This document shows positions 26,602 to 36,010 of a DNA stretch of 64,000 nt, piece by piece (position 1 is the first letter of the stretch; every line of letters starts with the position of its first letter). The stretch is from NCBI GenBank assembly GCA_031254105.1, contig JAIRVB010000035.1, positions 62,001 through 126,000 on the forward strand. Reading direction: 5' to 3'. The translations under genes and the position numbers were made by a program. The notes under the pieces were generated by a model. That model had not been told where the DNA came from, ran no database searches, and saw only the letters and a program-made list of their open reading frames with translations. The DNA comes from Chitinispirillales bacterium (lineage in GTDB: Bacteria > Fibrobacterota > Chitinivibrionia > Chitinivibrionales > Chitinispirillaceae).

Positions 26602-27369
26602 TCAATAAACTCCCGCTCCAACAAGCGTAAGTTCCGTAGCGTCCGTGATCTGGCGTTTATGTTTTAAAAGTGGTTTTATAATCTCCCAACCCCCGCCTGT
26701 AGCAATTAAGGCGAGGCCTTTTCCGTGAATATTCCTATATTCTTCTATACATCTATCAATAGCGCCGGCTGTGGCGTAGAGAATGCCTGCTGTGATACAT
26801 GTTGTGGTTGAATTGGCCGGAAGAGCGGGCGCCCCAGAGTTGTCAAAATTTACTAATGGCAGACTGTCTGTCTGCTTGTGAAGACTGGCTGCGTGTGTTG
26901 CTGTTCCGGCAAAGATGACTCCGCCTTCAAAAATTTTTCCTTTGCGCAGATAATCTATAGTGACCGCTGTTCCGCAATCTATGATTACGCAGTTTTGATT
27001 TTTGAAAAGAAGAGCGCACGCAAGCGCGTTGCAGATTCTGTCGGCGCCAAGTTTTTCAGGATTTTCGTATTTAAACTCAACCGCAAGTGCGTCATGCGCT
27101 TTGATTATCTCTATTTTACCGAGGCCAAAACACGCGCATAATTGTTTCGCCTGAATCCCCAGTTCTTTCACACACGAAGAGATATTTGTTTTGCTAATTT
27201 GATGATTGAAAGTAATTTTTTTTACAGTGTCAACAAACAGGTTATTGAATTCCGTATTGTTGAATTCTCCTTTAGATAGACAGATGAGTTTTTTAATGTC
27301 AACCACACCCATGTGTGTGCGGGTGCTTCCTATGTCTATCGCCAGCACGGTTGCTTCGCAGGAGTTCAT
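26602..27369 (-). CDS. coaX: Type III pantothenate kinase
   Basis: 255 aa. ASKHA-fold kinase that phosphorylates pantothenate, the first step of coenzyme A synthesis, not inhibited by CoA. Seen: phosphate-1 loop AIDIGSTRTHMGV, GADRICNALA, phosphate-2 CVIIDCGTAVTIDYL, and FEGGVIFAG. Its ATG overlaps the birA stop by four bases, the frequent birA-coaX operon arrangement. Confidence 0.95.
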   Translation of the reverse strand: MNSCEATVLAIDIGSTRTHMGVVDIKKLICLSKGEFNNTEFNNLFVDTVKKITFNHQISKTNISSCVKELGIQAKQLCACFGLGKIEIIKAHDALAVEFKYENPEKLGADRICNALACALLFKNQNCVIIDCGTAVTIDYLRKGKIFEGGVIFAGTATHAASLHKQTDSLPLVNFDNSGAPALPANSTTTCITAGILYATAGAIDRCIEEYRNIHGKGLALIATGGGWEIIKPLLKHKRQITDATELTLVGAGVY

Positions 27370-28148
27370 CTATTAACCTCATAAGTTTCTAAAAAACGCA
27401 AAGTTCCCGAGGAGCAGAGCACATCACCGTTTGAAGTTTTCAGCCGCAATTGTCCATCAACCTCAACTGTCAAAAATGTGCCTTGCCGCGAATCTACAAC
27501 AGCGGGGCATCCTTTTTTGTAGAGATTTTTTGTGTATCTCTCATGAACACTGCTTTGCCGGTTATCATGGCTAAAATTCCAGTATGATTCTAATATACGT
27601 TCCAGCAGCCTGTCAAGTGATTGCGTTTGTCCGGTTTCTATAAGTATTGATGTTGCGCTTTGGCGTAATTCTACCGGGAAATCTTCAACTAAAATGTTTA
27701 TATTCAGTCCGAATCCGGCGATTATGGCATTTTGTGTAGCAGGCATATTTTCCAACAAGATACCTGCGATTTTGCGGTCTTTCCAGTAGATGTCATTAGG
27801 CCATTTAATTGATATTTTATCATTATGTGATGGATCAATACTTTTAAGAGTCTCGCAGATCGCAAGACTTAGCGCCCTGTTGTATATGAAGTGTTCTGAT
27901 ATATCTGTTACAGGCGCGATAATGCTTACCCACAAACCGCCTGAATGCTCAGAGAAAAAAGTTTTCTCTCTTCTGCCTCTGCCGCCGCTCTGCTTTACCG
28001 CTCTTATAACAAACAGTCCGGATTTCGGAAAGTTTTTCAATTCCTTTGCATAACTGTTTGTGGAATCAATTTCCTCAAGATAGAGGTATTGTTCTATGAA
28101 ATCAAGATTTTCTATTGAATGTGGTGATATATTATTTAATTGATTCAA
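27366..28148 (-). CDS. birA: Biotin--[acetyl-CoA-carboxylase] ligase (class I)
   Basis: 260 aa. Activates biotin to biotinyl-AMP and attaches it to carboxylase biotin carriers. Seen: EIDSTNSYAKEL, the nucleotide loop SGGRGRREKTFFS (family GRGRxG/R), KWPNDIYWKDRKIAGILLE and a small SH3-like C-terminal domain. It has no N-terminal winged helix, so it is the monofunctional type without repressor function. Translationally coupled to coaX. Confidence 0.94.
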   Translation of the reverse strand: MNQLNNISPHSIENLDFIEQYLYLEEIDSTNSYAKELKNFPKSGLFVIRAVKQSGGRGRREKTFFSEHSGGLWVSIIAPVTDISEHFIYNRALSLAICETLKSIDPSHNDKISIKWPNDIYWKDRKIAGILLENMPATQNAIIAGFGLNINILVEDFPVELRQSATSILIETGQTQSLDRLLERILESYWNFSHDNRQSSVHERYTKNLYKKGCPAVVDSRQGTFLTVEVDGQLRLKTSNGDVLCSSGTLRFLETYEVNR

Positions 28149-28698
28149 ATTGCCGCCCTCAAATCAGAAATCGTTTTTTATGTGTATACCTGTAATCCAG
28201 TATCAGAACATGTGTGATAACATTTTAACTAAATAGTGCTTGATTTAGATAGTCGCGATGTCATAGTTAATGTACTTTCTTTCTAAAAATATAATATAAA
28301 CAGGGTCTGTAGAGAAGTAGCAAATAAGCTGAGGGATGTGTTGTCACGGATTCGGAAAGGTAGACTGAAACCAGTTGGTATAGATGTTGCTTTTATTCTG
28401 TATCTGATCGTTTAATTATATTAATGATTTTCGCAAAAATGCGAAAAATATTGAGAAAATTCATAAATTCAAGAAAAACGGTGTCAAGAGAAGTATGTTT
28501 GGTTTTAAAGGGAAGATAGGTTGGCTTTGTCAGCACGCTAAGCAATGTTAGTTTATAGCGATAATTTTTTTATAGATTTTTTGACATATATAGTGCAATG
28601 GTACTATAATATTATAAAGTATACTTTTTATTAACACGTGTTTATAGCTATGTGTTATATGTACAGGTCTAAACCACAAAAACATTAATGGGGGTGCT
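28149..28698. other. 550-bp AT-rich gap; possible gene remnant and strong promoter
   Basis: A stop-to-stop frame around 28308-28413 reads REVANKLRDVLSRIRKGRL then KPVGIDVAFILYLIV and a TAA, without a start codon; it could be the tail of a lost gene but no family is recognised. The promoter at 28581-28610 is listed separately. Otherwise nothing seen. Confidence 0.4.
28581..28610 (+). promoter_or_regulatory. Near-consensus sigma-70 promoter
   Basis: TTGACA (28581-28586), 18-bp spacer, TATAAT (28605-28610): both hexamers perfect. It lies about 90 bp before the first gene of the orphan two-gene cassette and is the best promoter match in the window. Confidence 0.8.
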
Positions 28699-28893
28699 AT
28701 GAGTTATTATGTGATTGAAAAACCAAATACATCTTATGTTACAGAGCAAGAATGCCCATATAAGTTTGATAACAGTGATGAAAGTTTTGACGCTGCTGTT
28801 CAGGAATTTATTGCTGGGGATGAAACCTTCAGTTCTCCTAATAGTGATTTGTTGGAGCGCGCAGTCAGAGGTTTATCGCAAGGTTCGGTGTAG
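28699..28893 (+). CDS. Small acidic protein of an orphan two-gene cassette
   Basis: 64 aa, unrecognised. ATG preceded by a GGGGG site. Sequence is acidic and polar (MSYYVIEKPNTSYVTEQECP; DNSDESFDAAVQEFIAGDE) with no membrane segment. Twelve bases separate its stop from the next gene. Small acidic partner before a larger gene resembles toxin-antitoxin or inhibitor-effector layouts, but nothing in the sequence proves this. Confidence 0.55.
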   Translation: MSYYVIEKPNTSYVTEQECPYKFDNSDESFDAAVQEFIAGDETFSSPNSDLLERAVRGLSQGSV

Positions 28894-28904
28894 GGGGTAG
28901 CATC

Positions 28905-29504
28905 GTGAAGAAAGATACTTTTGAGCTTATAATTGAACGAGTCATTGAAGATATTAACAGTATAGAGGTGTTAGGTTCTGTATCAAAGAATGAGGTTGCT
29001 GGATTACTTAGTATCAGTAAAGAAAAAATATATAAAGAGTACGAAATCATTAATGCTGAAGTGAAAGACAAGTATATGAAGTTTAAAAAAAGACCGTTAG
29101 ACCGTCATAAATTTACGGCGGCATTTATGATTGCGATATTGAATAAACTGCAGACAAAGGTAGAAAAGGACTTAGGTAAAGAGTATCTTGCTATATATGT
29201 AGGTACTCTATTTCTTAAAATAATGATTGCCAAGGAAAATAAAGACTTAGGTCCACTCCAAACTCGCCGAGGCAACACTTTAATAAACTTCCTTAATGAA
29301 ATGAAGAAGTTTAAGTCACCTCCTAAGATATGTGATGACGAGGGTTATGAGTATAATTGGGCCCTCGCAATGCACTATGAAAGGTTTTCAGGCAGATTGT
29401 CTGTAACTTCTATATCAAACGCTTTATTTTGGCTTGAACACCATAACAGAGTGCTTGCAGAGGAATGGCGCAAAGCAAATTCCCCGGGCGCTCCGGCTTT
29501 ATAG
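28905..29504 (+). CDS. Unknown helical protein, second gene of the orphan cassette
   Basis: 199 aa from a GTG with GGGGG upstream. Predicted mostly helical; charged N-terminus (MKKDTFELIIERVIEDINS), then KKRPLDRHKFTAAFMIAIL, wording shared, as I recall, with uncharacterised Firmicutes proteins of LDRHK..A type, and a conserved-looking C-terminal ALAMHYERFSGRLSVTSISN with His and Arg. No catalytic signature is clear. Codon use and AT content match the small partner and differ from neighbours birA and nadC, suggesting joint acquisition. Confidence 0.6.
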   Translation: MKKDTFELIIERVIEDINSIEVLGSVSKNEVAGLLSISKEKIYKEYEIINAEVKDKYMKFKKRPLDRHKFTAAFMIAILNKLQTKVEKDLGKEYLAIYVGTLFLKIMIAKENKDLGPLQTRRGNTLINFLNEMKKFKSPPKICDDEGYEYNWALAMHYERFSGRLSVTSISNALFWLEHHNRVLAEEWRKANSPGAPAL

Positions 29505-29579
29505 CTGCTATAGTATACGCATAAGTGATCGTTAAGGCTTCCGGATAGTTTATTTTGTAATATATTTTATTACCATTGA

Positions 29580-30422
29580 TCAAATCATAACCAGATTAAT
29601 ATCAATCGCCGGAGCGCTGTGGGTTAAGCTTCCGCAGGATACGAAGTCTATACCTGTAGCAGCTATAGATGAGATAGTGACAGAGGTTATGTTGCCGCTT
29701 GCCTCAAGTTTTGTTTTGGACGCGACAGCGTTGCGTTTGGTCACGCAGATTTCAATATTTTCCAGTGTCATATTATCAAGCATGATCCTGTCGGGTCCCA
29801 ATGCAAGCGCCTCATTGAATTCATCTATCGATTGGACTTCTACTTCTATAAGCGGTTTTTCTTTACCGGCTCTCAATAAGAATGCTTTTTTCAGAGCTTT
29901 CCTTACGCCTCCGGCCCTCTTTACATGCGTGTCTTTTATAAGAATCATATCGAAAAGCCCAAAGCGGTGGTTATAGCCGCCTCCGTGAAGCACTGCCGCT
30001 TTTTCGAGAGCCCGCAGACCGGGAGTCGTTTTTCTCGTATCAAGGAGTTTACATTTACTGCCTGTAATCAGCTTAACCATACCTGCGGTCATCGTGGCTA
30101 TTCCGCTGAGATGTTGTAACAGGTTAAGTATTGTGCGTTCACCTGTTAAAATCGCCCTCACAGATCCGCGAACTTTGCAGATTACTTTTCCAGGTTCAAG
30201 CGCCTCTCCGTCTGTACAATAACTTTCTACTTGAACACTTGTATCAACAAGCTCAAAGAGCGGCTTTATGAGAGTTTCACCCGACAAAACGCCAACTTGC
30301 TTGCTGCGTATAAGAGCTTCACCTTTATCCCGCTCGTCAAATATGGCCATAGATGTAATATCACCGTTAGAGCCGAGGTCTTCCTCAAGAGCGTTTTTTA
30401 GTATTGGGATGATATCAAACAT
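29580..30422 (-). CDS. nadC: Nicotinate-nucleotide pyrophosphorylase (carboxylating)
   Basis: 280 aa with start ATG at 30422 (AAGG ten bases upstream); an in-frame GTG at 30470 lacks a ribosome-binding site. Converts quinolinate and PRPP to nicotinate mononucleotide in de novo NAD synthesis. Seen: EEDLGSNGDITS, GERTILNLLQHLSGIAT, KLLDTRKTTPGLRALEKAAV, GGGYNHRFGLFDMILIKDTH, IEVEVQS and the C-terminal SCGSLTHSAPAIDINL. All typical. Downstream of pilC on the same strand with a REP-like palindrome between. Confidence 0.95.
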   Translation of the reverse strand: MFDIIPILKNALEEDLGSNGDITSMAIFDERDKGEALIRSKQVGVLSGETLIKPLFELVDTSVQVESYCTDGEALEPGKVICKVRGSVRAILTGERTILNLLQHLSGIATMTAGMVKLITGSKCKLLDTRKTTPGLRALEKAAVLHGGGYNHRFGLFDMILIKDTHVKRAGGVRKALKKAFLLRAGKEKPLIEVEVQSIDEFNEALALGPDRIMLDNMTLENIEICVTKRNAVASKTKLEASGNITSVTISSIAATGIDFVSCGSLTHSAPAIDINLVMI

Positions 30423-30530
30423 AAGCTGCGGAACCTTATAATTTGTGGTTGGTAATGCTGCTGCCTTCACAAAATATCTTTGCTATTTGTGATATTGCTG
30501 TATCCATACATTATGTAAATGCTTGATATT

Positions 30531-30556
30531 GCGGGCGGCAGATTGCCGCTCTTACA
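30531..30556. repeat. REP-like palindrome (GGCGGCA family)
   Basis: GCGGGCGGCA-GA-TTGCCGCTCTTAC. Same wording at 33023-33048 and, with changes, at 55114-55139. Confidence 0.7.
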
Positions 30557-30604
30557 AAGATCATTCTTGCGATCTGTTTTATTTGCAATTTGTAATTTTC
30601 CCTC

Positions 30605-31807
30605 TTATCCCATTACTCCAACCATATCGAACATCGGAAGATACATTGAGATCAAAATACCCCCGACTATTGCGCCTATCACTATGATCATTATTGGCTC
30701 AATTACAGATGTAAGCGCGTCTACCGCAGCATCAACCTCTTCCTGATAGAAGTCAGATACTTTTTTGAGCATTCCCGCGAGGTCTCCTGTTTTTTCACCC
30801 ACCGCTATCATATGAATTACCATTGGGGGAAATACTTTTGTATCTTTGAGCGGTTCGGCGATTGACGTACCGCCGGTAATCTTCTCAAGGGTACGCATTA
30901 TGCCGATCTCTAAAACTTTGTTTCCGGCGGTTTTGGCCGTTATAGACAGCGCGTCAATAATTGTGACTCCGCTTGAGAGCAGGGTAGAGAGGGTCTGAGA
31001 GAAGCGGCTGACAGCGCTCTTGCGCTCAAGGTCTCCGAATACCGGCAATCTCAGCTTGATCCCGTCAATGTGTATTTGTCCCTTATTGGTTTTATAGTAC
31101 CGCACAAGTCCTACAAACGCGCCTATTGTTGCAAGTAACATAAACCACCACCATGTTTGCATGAATATCGAAAGATTCATAACGATCTGGGTCGGAAGCG
31201 GCAACTCTCCTCCCATATCTGTAAACATATTGGCAAATGTCGGAACTACAAAAGTGAGCATGACTACTGTAGCCCCTACAGCCACAAACGTAACTATGGC
31301 CGGATAGGTCATCGCCCCTTTAATCTTTCGGCGCAACGCTTCCGCTTTTTCCTGATATTCAGCCAGACGGTTAAGCACCCCGTCAAGGTTTCCCGATTGT
31401 TCGCCCGCTGCAACCATGTTGCAGTAGAGGCTATTAAATGCCTTTGGGTGCTTGCCCATCGCGTCTGCCAGGTTGTTTCCCCCCTGAATATCGGCTGATA
31501 CCAGTTTTACCGCTTTGGCCAGTTCTTTACTTTCGGTTTGAGCGCCTAAAATATCAAGGCATTGCACAAGCGGCAGCCCTGCACTGACCATTGCCGCAAA
31601 CTGGCGCGTGAACCGTGACACATCTTTCAATTTTATTCTGCCGCCAAGGAAACTGGGAAGCGCAAGATCCATCGATTTACTTCTAATAGAAATAGTACGG
31701 ATTTTCTTTTTGCGCAGCAATAGCGTAGCCTCTTCCTTGCTGGCAGCCTCAAGTTCACCTTTTACCTGCTTGCCGTTGCTGACTCCGATATATTCAAATT
31801 TTGCCAT
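30605..31807 (-). CDS. pilC: Type IV pilus inner-membrane platform protein PilC
   Basis: 400 aa. GspF/PilC family: two T2SSF domains (~70-195 and ~270-395), with QFAAMVSAGLPLVQCLDILG and FSQTLSTLLSSGVTIIDALS as the repeated signature, and three membrane segments (~170-190, 215-235, 370-395). N-terminal soluble part MAKFEYIGVSNGKQVKGELEA. It anchors the pilus assembly ATPases at the inner membrane. Follows pilT and pilB in the same orientation, so pilB-pilT-pilC form one locus; no pilin gene is in the window. Confidence 0.93.
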   Translation of the reverse strand: MAKFEYIGVSNGKQVKGELEAASKEEATLLLRKKKIRTISIRSKSMDLALPSFLGGRIKLKDVSRFTRQFAAMVSAGLPLVQCLDILGAQTESKELAKAVKLVSADIQGGNNLADAMGKHPKAFNSLYCNMVAAGEQSGNLDGVLNRLAEYQEKAEALRRKIKGAMTYPAIVTFVAVGATVVMLTFVVPTFANMFTDMGGELPLPTQIVMNLSIFMQTWWWFMLLATIGAFVGLVRYYKTNKGQIHIDGIKLRLPVFGDLERKSAVSRFSQTLSTLLSSGVTIIDALSITAKTAGNKVLEIGIMRTLEKITGGTSIAEPLKDTKVFPPMVIHMIAVGEKTGDLAGMLKKVSDFYQEEVDAAVDALTSVIEPIMIIVIGAIVGGILISMYLPMFDMVGVMG

Positions 31808-31886
31808 TTTTGGTTAGATCTCCTGAAATTGTACTTACCTCATCTTAAATATACATTATAGAGCTCAAAACTCAGAGCTCTATCTT

Positions 31887-32945
31887 CTAAAGATCTCCGA
31901 TCAGCTTCTTCAAATTTTCAGGTTCAGGGCTTCTGTTAAACGCATCTCTTTTGGTGATGAGACGTTTATTAAAAAGCCGCGCCAGTTCGCCGTTCATAGT
32001 TTGCATTCCGTGCTGTTGACCGATTTCGATGATGCCCTGAAGCTGGTGAACCTTGTCTTCGCGGATCATTGATCTTACAGCCATTGTCGCAACCATTATC
32101 TCGCAGGCCATGACGCGGCCGCCCCCTACGCGGGGGATAAGGGCTTGGCTTATGATTCCCTCAAGCACCATGGAGAGCTGCGCTCTTACTGTTTCTTTCT
32201 GGTCAGCCGGAAATACGTCTATAATACGGTTAATGGTCTGAGCCGCTGAATTCGTGTGAAGCGTCGCCAGAGTTAAGTGACCTGTTTCTGCGATACTGAG
32301 CGCTGCCTGTATGGTTTCAAGGTCTCGCATTTCGCCGATAAGAACCACGTCCGGATCTTGACGCAGGGCAACCCGCAGAGCCGCGGCGAAACTTGTTGTA
32401 TCCTGCTTGACTTCGCGCTGGTTTATTATGCACTTTTTGTGCCTGTGTACAAATTCTATCGGGTCTTCTACGGTAAGAATGTGCCCTTCACGCTCACTGT
32501 TGACTTTATCAACCATAGCTGCGAGTGTCGTACTCTTGCCGCTTCCTGTGGGGCCGGTTACAAGTACCAGGCCGTTAGGCTTCTCTGTGAGTTTCTTAAC
32601 CACAGGAGGCAGTCCCAGCTCCTCAACAGTCTTAATCATGTAGGGGATTTGACGGATCGCGGCTGTACAGCAGCCTCTCTGCAAAAAAACATTCGCGCGG
32701 AAGCGGGCCAGATTCTGTACCGCAAAAGAGAAATCGACCTCTTTGTTCTGCTCAAAGTTTTTTCTCTGGGTTTCGTTCATTACGCTGTAAGCTAATCTTA
32801 AAACCTCATCAGGCCCAAGAGTATCGGCGCTGACAGGTATAAGTCTTCCATCAATGCGGTATAACGGCGCAGAACCTACAGTAAGATGCAAGTCCGAAGC
32901 CTTACTCTCAATCATCTTTTTTAACAATTCCTGAATGTTTACCAT
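31887..32945 (-). CDS. pilT: Type IV pilus retraction ATPase PilT
   Basis: 352 aa, standard PilT length. Hexameric secretion ATPase that depolymerises the pilus for twitching. Seen: SKASDLHLTVGSAPLYRIDG at the N-terminus, AAIRQIP, Walker A GPTGSGKSTT, the Asp box EDPIEFVH, Walker B RQDPDVVLIGEMRD, and the His box TGHLTLATLHTNSA. The C-terminal AIRNLIRE-type motif is not clear; the protein ends EPENLKKLIGDL. Between pilB and pilC. Confidence 0.95.
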   Translation of the reverse strand: MVNIQELLKKMIESKASDLHLTVGSAPLYRIDGRLIPVSADTLGPDEVLRLAYSVMNETQRKNFEQNKEVDFSFAVQNLARFRANVFLQRGCCTAAIRQIPYMIKTVEELGLPPVVKKLTEKPNGLVLVTGPTGSGKSTTLAAMVDKVNSEREGHILTVEDPIEFVHRHKKCIINQREVKQDTTSFAAALRVALRQDPDVVLIGEMRDLETIQAALSIAETGHLTLATLHTNSAAQTINRIIDVFPADQKETVRAQLSMVLEGIISQALIPRVGGGRVMACEIMVATMAVRSMIREDKVHQLQGIIEIGQQHGMQTMNGELARLFNKRLITKRDAFNRSPEPENLKKLIGDL

Positions 32946-33150
32946 CTCTCCCGCCTTTTTTAACTATGATTATTGCCGCGCATGTTTTCATTGTCCCGCG
33001 AAAGCCAAGTATGCATGAAATCGCGGGCGGCAGATTGCCGCCCTTACGACAGCCGCGCGCTCGTGTTTCGCTGATAACCTCATGTCGTTTCTACTGCATT
33101 ATGTTTTATTTGTGATTTGTACATTATACATTATACATTATAATTTGCCT
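32946..33150. repeat. REP-like palindrome and iterated TACATTATA repeats between pilB and pilT
   Basis: 33023-33048 is GCGGGCGGCA-GA-TTGCCGCCCTTAC. From 33112 on comes ATTTGTACATTATACATTAT, an iterated micro-repeat whose relatives occur near 11.26 and 30.58 kb. Confidence 0.65.
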
Positions 33151-34845
33151 TCATGCCGTTGCTCCCAAAACTTCCTCTACCGTTGTTAATCCATTTTTCA
33201 ACTTCTCTATTCCCGCCATCCGCAGAGTTGTCATTCCTTCCTCCACAGCCGCTTTTTTTATTAGGGGAGGAGCCTTTTTTTCCATAATCATCTCCTGAAT
33301 ATTTGCGGTGACCGGAAGTACTTCGTATAGACCTGCCCGCCCCTTGTAACCCGTACCGTTACATTGCTGACATCCTGCTCCTTTATAAAAAGTCATATCA
33401 TTGAGTTCTTCTGTAGTTAGATTGAGAAATTGCAGAAGCTCGTTTTTTTCATGATTAAGCGGCTGTTTGCAGTTTGTACAGATAAGCCGGATAAGGCGTT
33501 GGGCGATAATAAGCCTGACTGCCGATGCGCACAAAAACGCGTCTACACCCATGTCAATCAACCGGGTGAGTGTACTTGCCGAGTCGTTTGTATGTAGAGT
33601 GCTTAACACAAGATGACCCGTGAGCGCCGCTTTGACCGCAATTTCAGCAGTATCAATATCACGTATCTCACCAACCATTATGATGTCGGGATCTTGCCTC
33701 AAAAAAGATTTGAGCGCGGCCGCGAATGTAAGCCCGATATTTGGATGAACGTTTATCTGGTTTATGCCGTCAATGTTATATTCCACCGGATCTTCCGCTG
33801 TCATGATATTTGTATCGGGCTTATTAAGCGCCGAAAGAGCGGAATACAGGGTGGTGCTCTTGCCGCTGCCTGTCGGGCCTGTGACAAGTATCATCCCGTG
33901 CGGTGCGTGAAGAGCCTCCGTTATCTGCTTCATGGCCGCAGACGCGATACCGAATTTACTCATGTCAAGCATAAGGTTTGACGCGTCAAGAATTCGCATC
34001 ACTACCTTTTCTCCGAATATTGTGGGGGTGGTTGAAACGCGGATATCAACAACTTTACTGCCGGTTTTTATTTTGATTCTGCCGTCCTGAGGCAGCCGTT
34101 TTTCGGAGATGTCAAGTTCGGCCATTATTTTTATACGCGATGTTACAGAAGTACGCAGCCTGTAGGGCAGGGGAGGCATCTCTATAAGCGTTCCATCTAT
34201 TCTGTAGCGTACGCGCAGGATGTTTTGGTAACATTCGATATGAATGTCACTTGCGTTCTTTCGCACTGCTTCTATAATGAGATGATTGACAAGCTTAACA
34301 ACAGGAGCGTCTGCCGTGTCATTTACTATATCTTCAGGCTCATTATTTTTCTCCTCCGCTACCACTTCAAAATTGTCAGCCGTCTTCACCTCATTTAAAA
34401 TGGCGCTCATGCTGCAATCTGCCCGATAGTTGACATTTATAGCTTCCGCAATCTCCTCAGCGGACGCAAGTATCGGCTTTACGTTGCATCCGGTAAGAAA
34501 CTTTATCGCGTCAAGCATGAAAATATTTTTGGGATCGCTTATCGCTACAGTCAATGACCGGTGTGTTTTGTTGACAGGGATCACAGTATACTTCTGAGCG
34601 ATATCGTAAGGAACAAGATCTACTACATACGGGTCGAACTCAAACTCCCTGAGGCTAAGCTTCCCCAAGTTAAGCTGTTTGGCAAGAAAATGGGTAATAA
34701 CGCTCTCATCGGCAATGGCGCTGGTGGCAATTAACGCCTCCCCAAGCATCACACCCTGCACAGTTTGATACTTGAGCCCTTCAAGAAGCTGTCCCTTAGT
34801 GATTATTCCGTTTTCTACGAGAATCTCGCCGAGTTTTTTGGCCAT
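33151..34845 (-). CDS. pilB: Type IV pilus assembly ATPase PilB
   Basis: 564 aa from ATG at 34845 (AAAGGG seven bases upstream, MAKKLGEILVENGIITKGQL); the frame is open 37 codons further. N-terminal T2SSE_N domain (~1-150), then the ATPase: RVRYRIDGTL, Walker A GPTGSGKSTT, Walker B RQDPDIIMVGEIRD, His box TGHLVLSTLHTND. A tetracysteine zinc motif follows (CTNC...GCQQCNGTG). Extends pili by polymerising pilin. Its partners pilT and pilC follow. Confidence 0.95.
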   Translation of the reverse strand: MAKKLGEILVENGIITKGQLLEGLKYQTVQGVMLGEALIATSAIADESVITHFLAKQLNLGKLSLREFEFDPYVVDLVPYDIAQKYTVIPVNKTHRSLTVAISDPKNIFMLDAIKFLTGCNVKPILASAEEIAEAINVNYRADCSMSAILNEVKTADNFEVVAEEKNNEPEDIVNDTADAPVVKLVNHLIIEAVRKNASDIHIECYQNILRVRYRIDGTLIEMPPLPYRLRTSVTSRIKIMAELDISEKRLPQDGRIKIKTGSKVVDIRVSTTPTIFGEKVVMRILDASNLMLDMSKFGIASAAMKQITEALHAPHGMILVTGPTGSGKSTTLYSALSALNKPDTNIMTAEDPVEYNIDGINQINVHPNIGLTFAAALKSFLRQDPDIIMVGEIRDIDTAEIAVKAALTGHLVLSTLHTNDSASTLTRLIDMGVDAFLCASAVRLIIAQRLIRLICTNCKQPLNHEKNELLQFLNLTTEELNDMTFYKGAGCQQCNGTGYKGRAGLYEVLPVTANIQEMIMEKKAPPLIKKAAVEEGMTTLRMAGIEKLKNGLTTVEEVLGATA

Positions 34846-35221
34846 GACCGCCCTTTTAGCTGGAAGAATTATCCTTTTTAGTAGTGATCCAAAGCTTGCG
34901 CATGTTTTCATCATCCAAGCTGACAAAGACGATAGAATAGGCATCCCGGTAATCACAACACAATAATACCATTTTAGCAGGACATTATTTTATAGTATAT
35001 AGTGTCGGGAGTGTGGGTTCAATGTTTTTTGGTAAACTATCAAAAAACACAACAATACCTCGCAAACCAGTGGTATATTGTATATTTTAGATGTAACTGA
35101 TCTTTGGGTTTATGTTTTTATACTTATTTCTTACATCATTAGACAGTCAGGAAATTTGGCGGGAATGGGCAAATTTATTAAAAGCCGCAGACTGGTTGAC
35201 GGTAAGACGCGCGTGTTGTTC
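34846..35221. other. Gap upstream of pilB with one hairpin
   Basis: TGTTTTTTG (35023-35031) and CAAAAAACA (35041-35049) form a 9-bp stem that could terminate the upstream gene's transcript. No convincing gene. Confidence 0.4.
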
Positions 35222-36010
35222 TTATTTTGTTGATCCTATTCTCTGTTCCCGCTCAGGTACACCAAATTTCCCAGATTTAATTTTAAACTGGTAATCCCAG
35301 TTGTCTTCGCACTCAACACAAATAATGTTTTTGGGATATGCGGTATCAGGGCCGCCGCATGGCGGTATTACCGTAAGAAAGCGCGGCCTGAACATCTCCC
35401 GCATCTCATTAATGGTTTCAAAGTTTGCGGGCGGAATAATCAACAAATCCACACGTTCTTTTAATGGTGAGCGTGTATTTTTTGAATTGTACGCAAAAAC
35501 AGAACTGTCGCAAACAAGCGTAGTTGTTTTATCAACAGTAATAAGAACCGAACGTACTGTATCATTAAATGGGTAAACGGTCTTCCAGATAATCCGCCCT
35601 GATGTTCCGGCCTGCATGCTTTTGTGGGGCAGCGGCCAGCCCAAAACCGTTGAGCAGGGTTTATCTATGTGATTTTGATCCGGTATCCCCAGTATTGTCC
35701 AATTTTTTGGCGGGACTGTAAACGCGGAGAAATCAATCTCTTGTCCAAGGGTTATAAGCTCCCATTCATCTTTAATTTTTTCCCGCAAAGTAAGATTGTC
35801 TGATGACAAGCGTTCAGGTAAAAAAAGTGTGGTAATTTGGTTTGGGGGCTTACCTGAGCTCAATATGAGGCCGTAATTGCCTGCGCTTGCCGCTATTTGC
35901 ATCACTTTTGCTCCTGCAAATGGGTTGTTCATACCCTGGCGGCTATACCAACTTAAAAGTCCCGCGGCACAGATAAGCGCAGCAACGCGCAGTATATGGA
36001 ACCGACCCAT
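35222..36010 (-). CDS. Membrane-anchored protein of unknown function
   Basis: 262 aa. One N-terminal membrane helix (residues ~8-22, VAALICAAGLLSWYS), then a soluble domain outside the membrane. The pattern VCDSSVFAYNSKNTRSPLKERVDLLIIPPANFETI and RFLTVIPPCGG is reminiscent of the metallo-beta-lactamase-like C-terminal part of ComEC, but the metal-binding His/Asp motif is absent. It precedes pilB on the same strand, so a link to DNA uptake or pili is possible but unproven. No firm family recognised. Confidence 0.6.
   Translation of the reverse strand: MGRFHILRVAALICAAGLLSWYSRQGMNNPFAGAKVMQIAASAGNYGLILSSGKPPNQITTLFLPERLSSDNLTLREKIKDEWELITLGQEIDFSAFTVPPKNWTILGIPDQNHIDKPCSTVLGWPLPHKSMQAGTSGRIIWKTVYPFNDTVRSVLITVDKTTTLVCDSSVFAYNSKNTRSPLKERVDLLIIPPANFETINEMREMFRPRFLTVIPPCGGPDTAYPKNIICVECEDNWDYQFKIKSGKFGVPEREQRIGSTK

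Noticed and set aside
28308-28413. Start-less frame REVANKLRDVLSRIRKGRL...
   Set aside because: Could be a gene tail, but too short and without a recognised family to call a pseudogene.
35112-35294. 60-codon rightward frame overlapping the unknown membrane protein
   Set aside because: Mostly overlaps a better leftward gene; no ribosome-binding site or recognisable domain.
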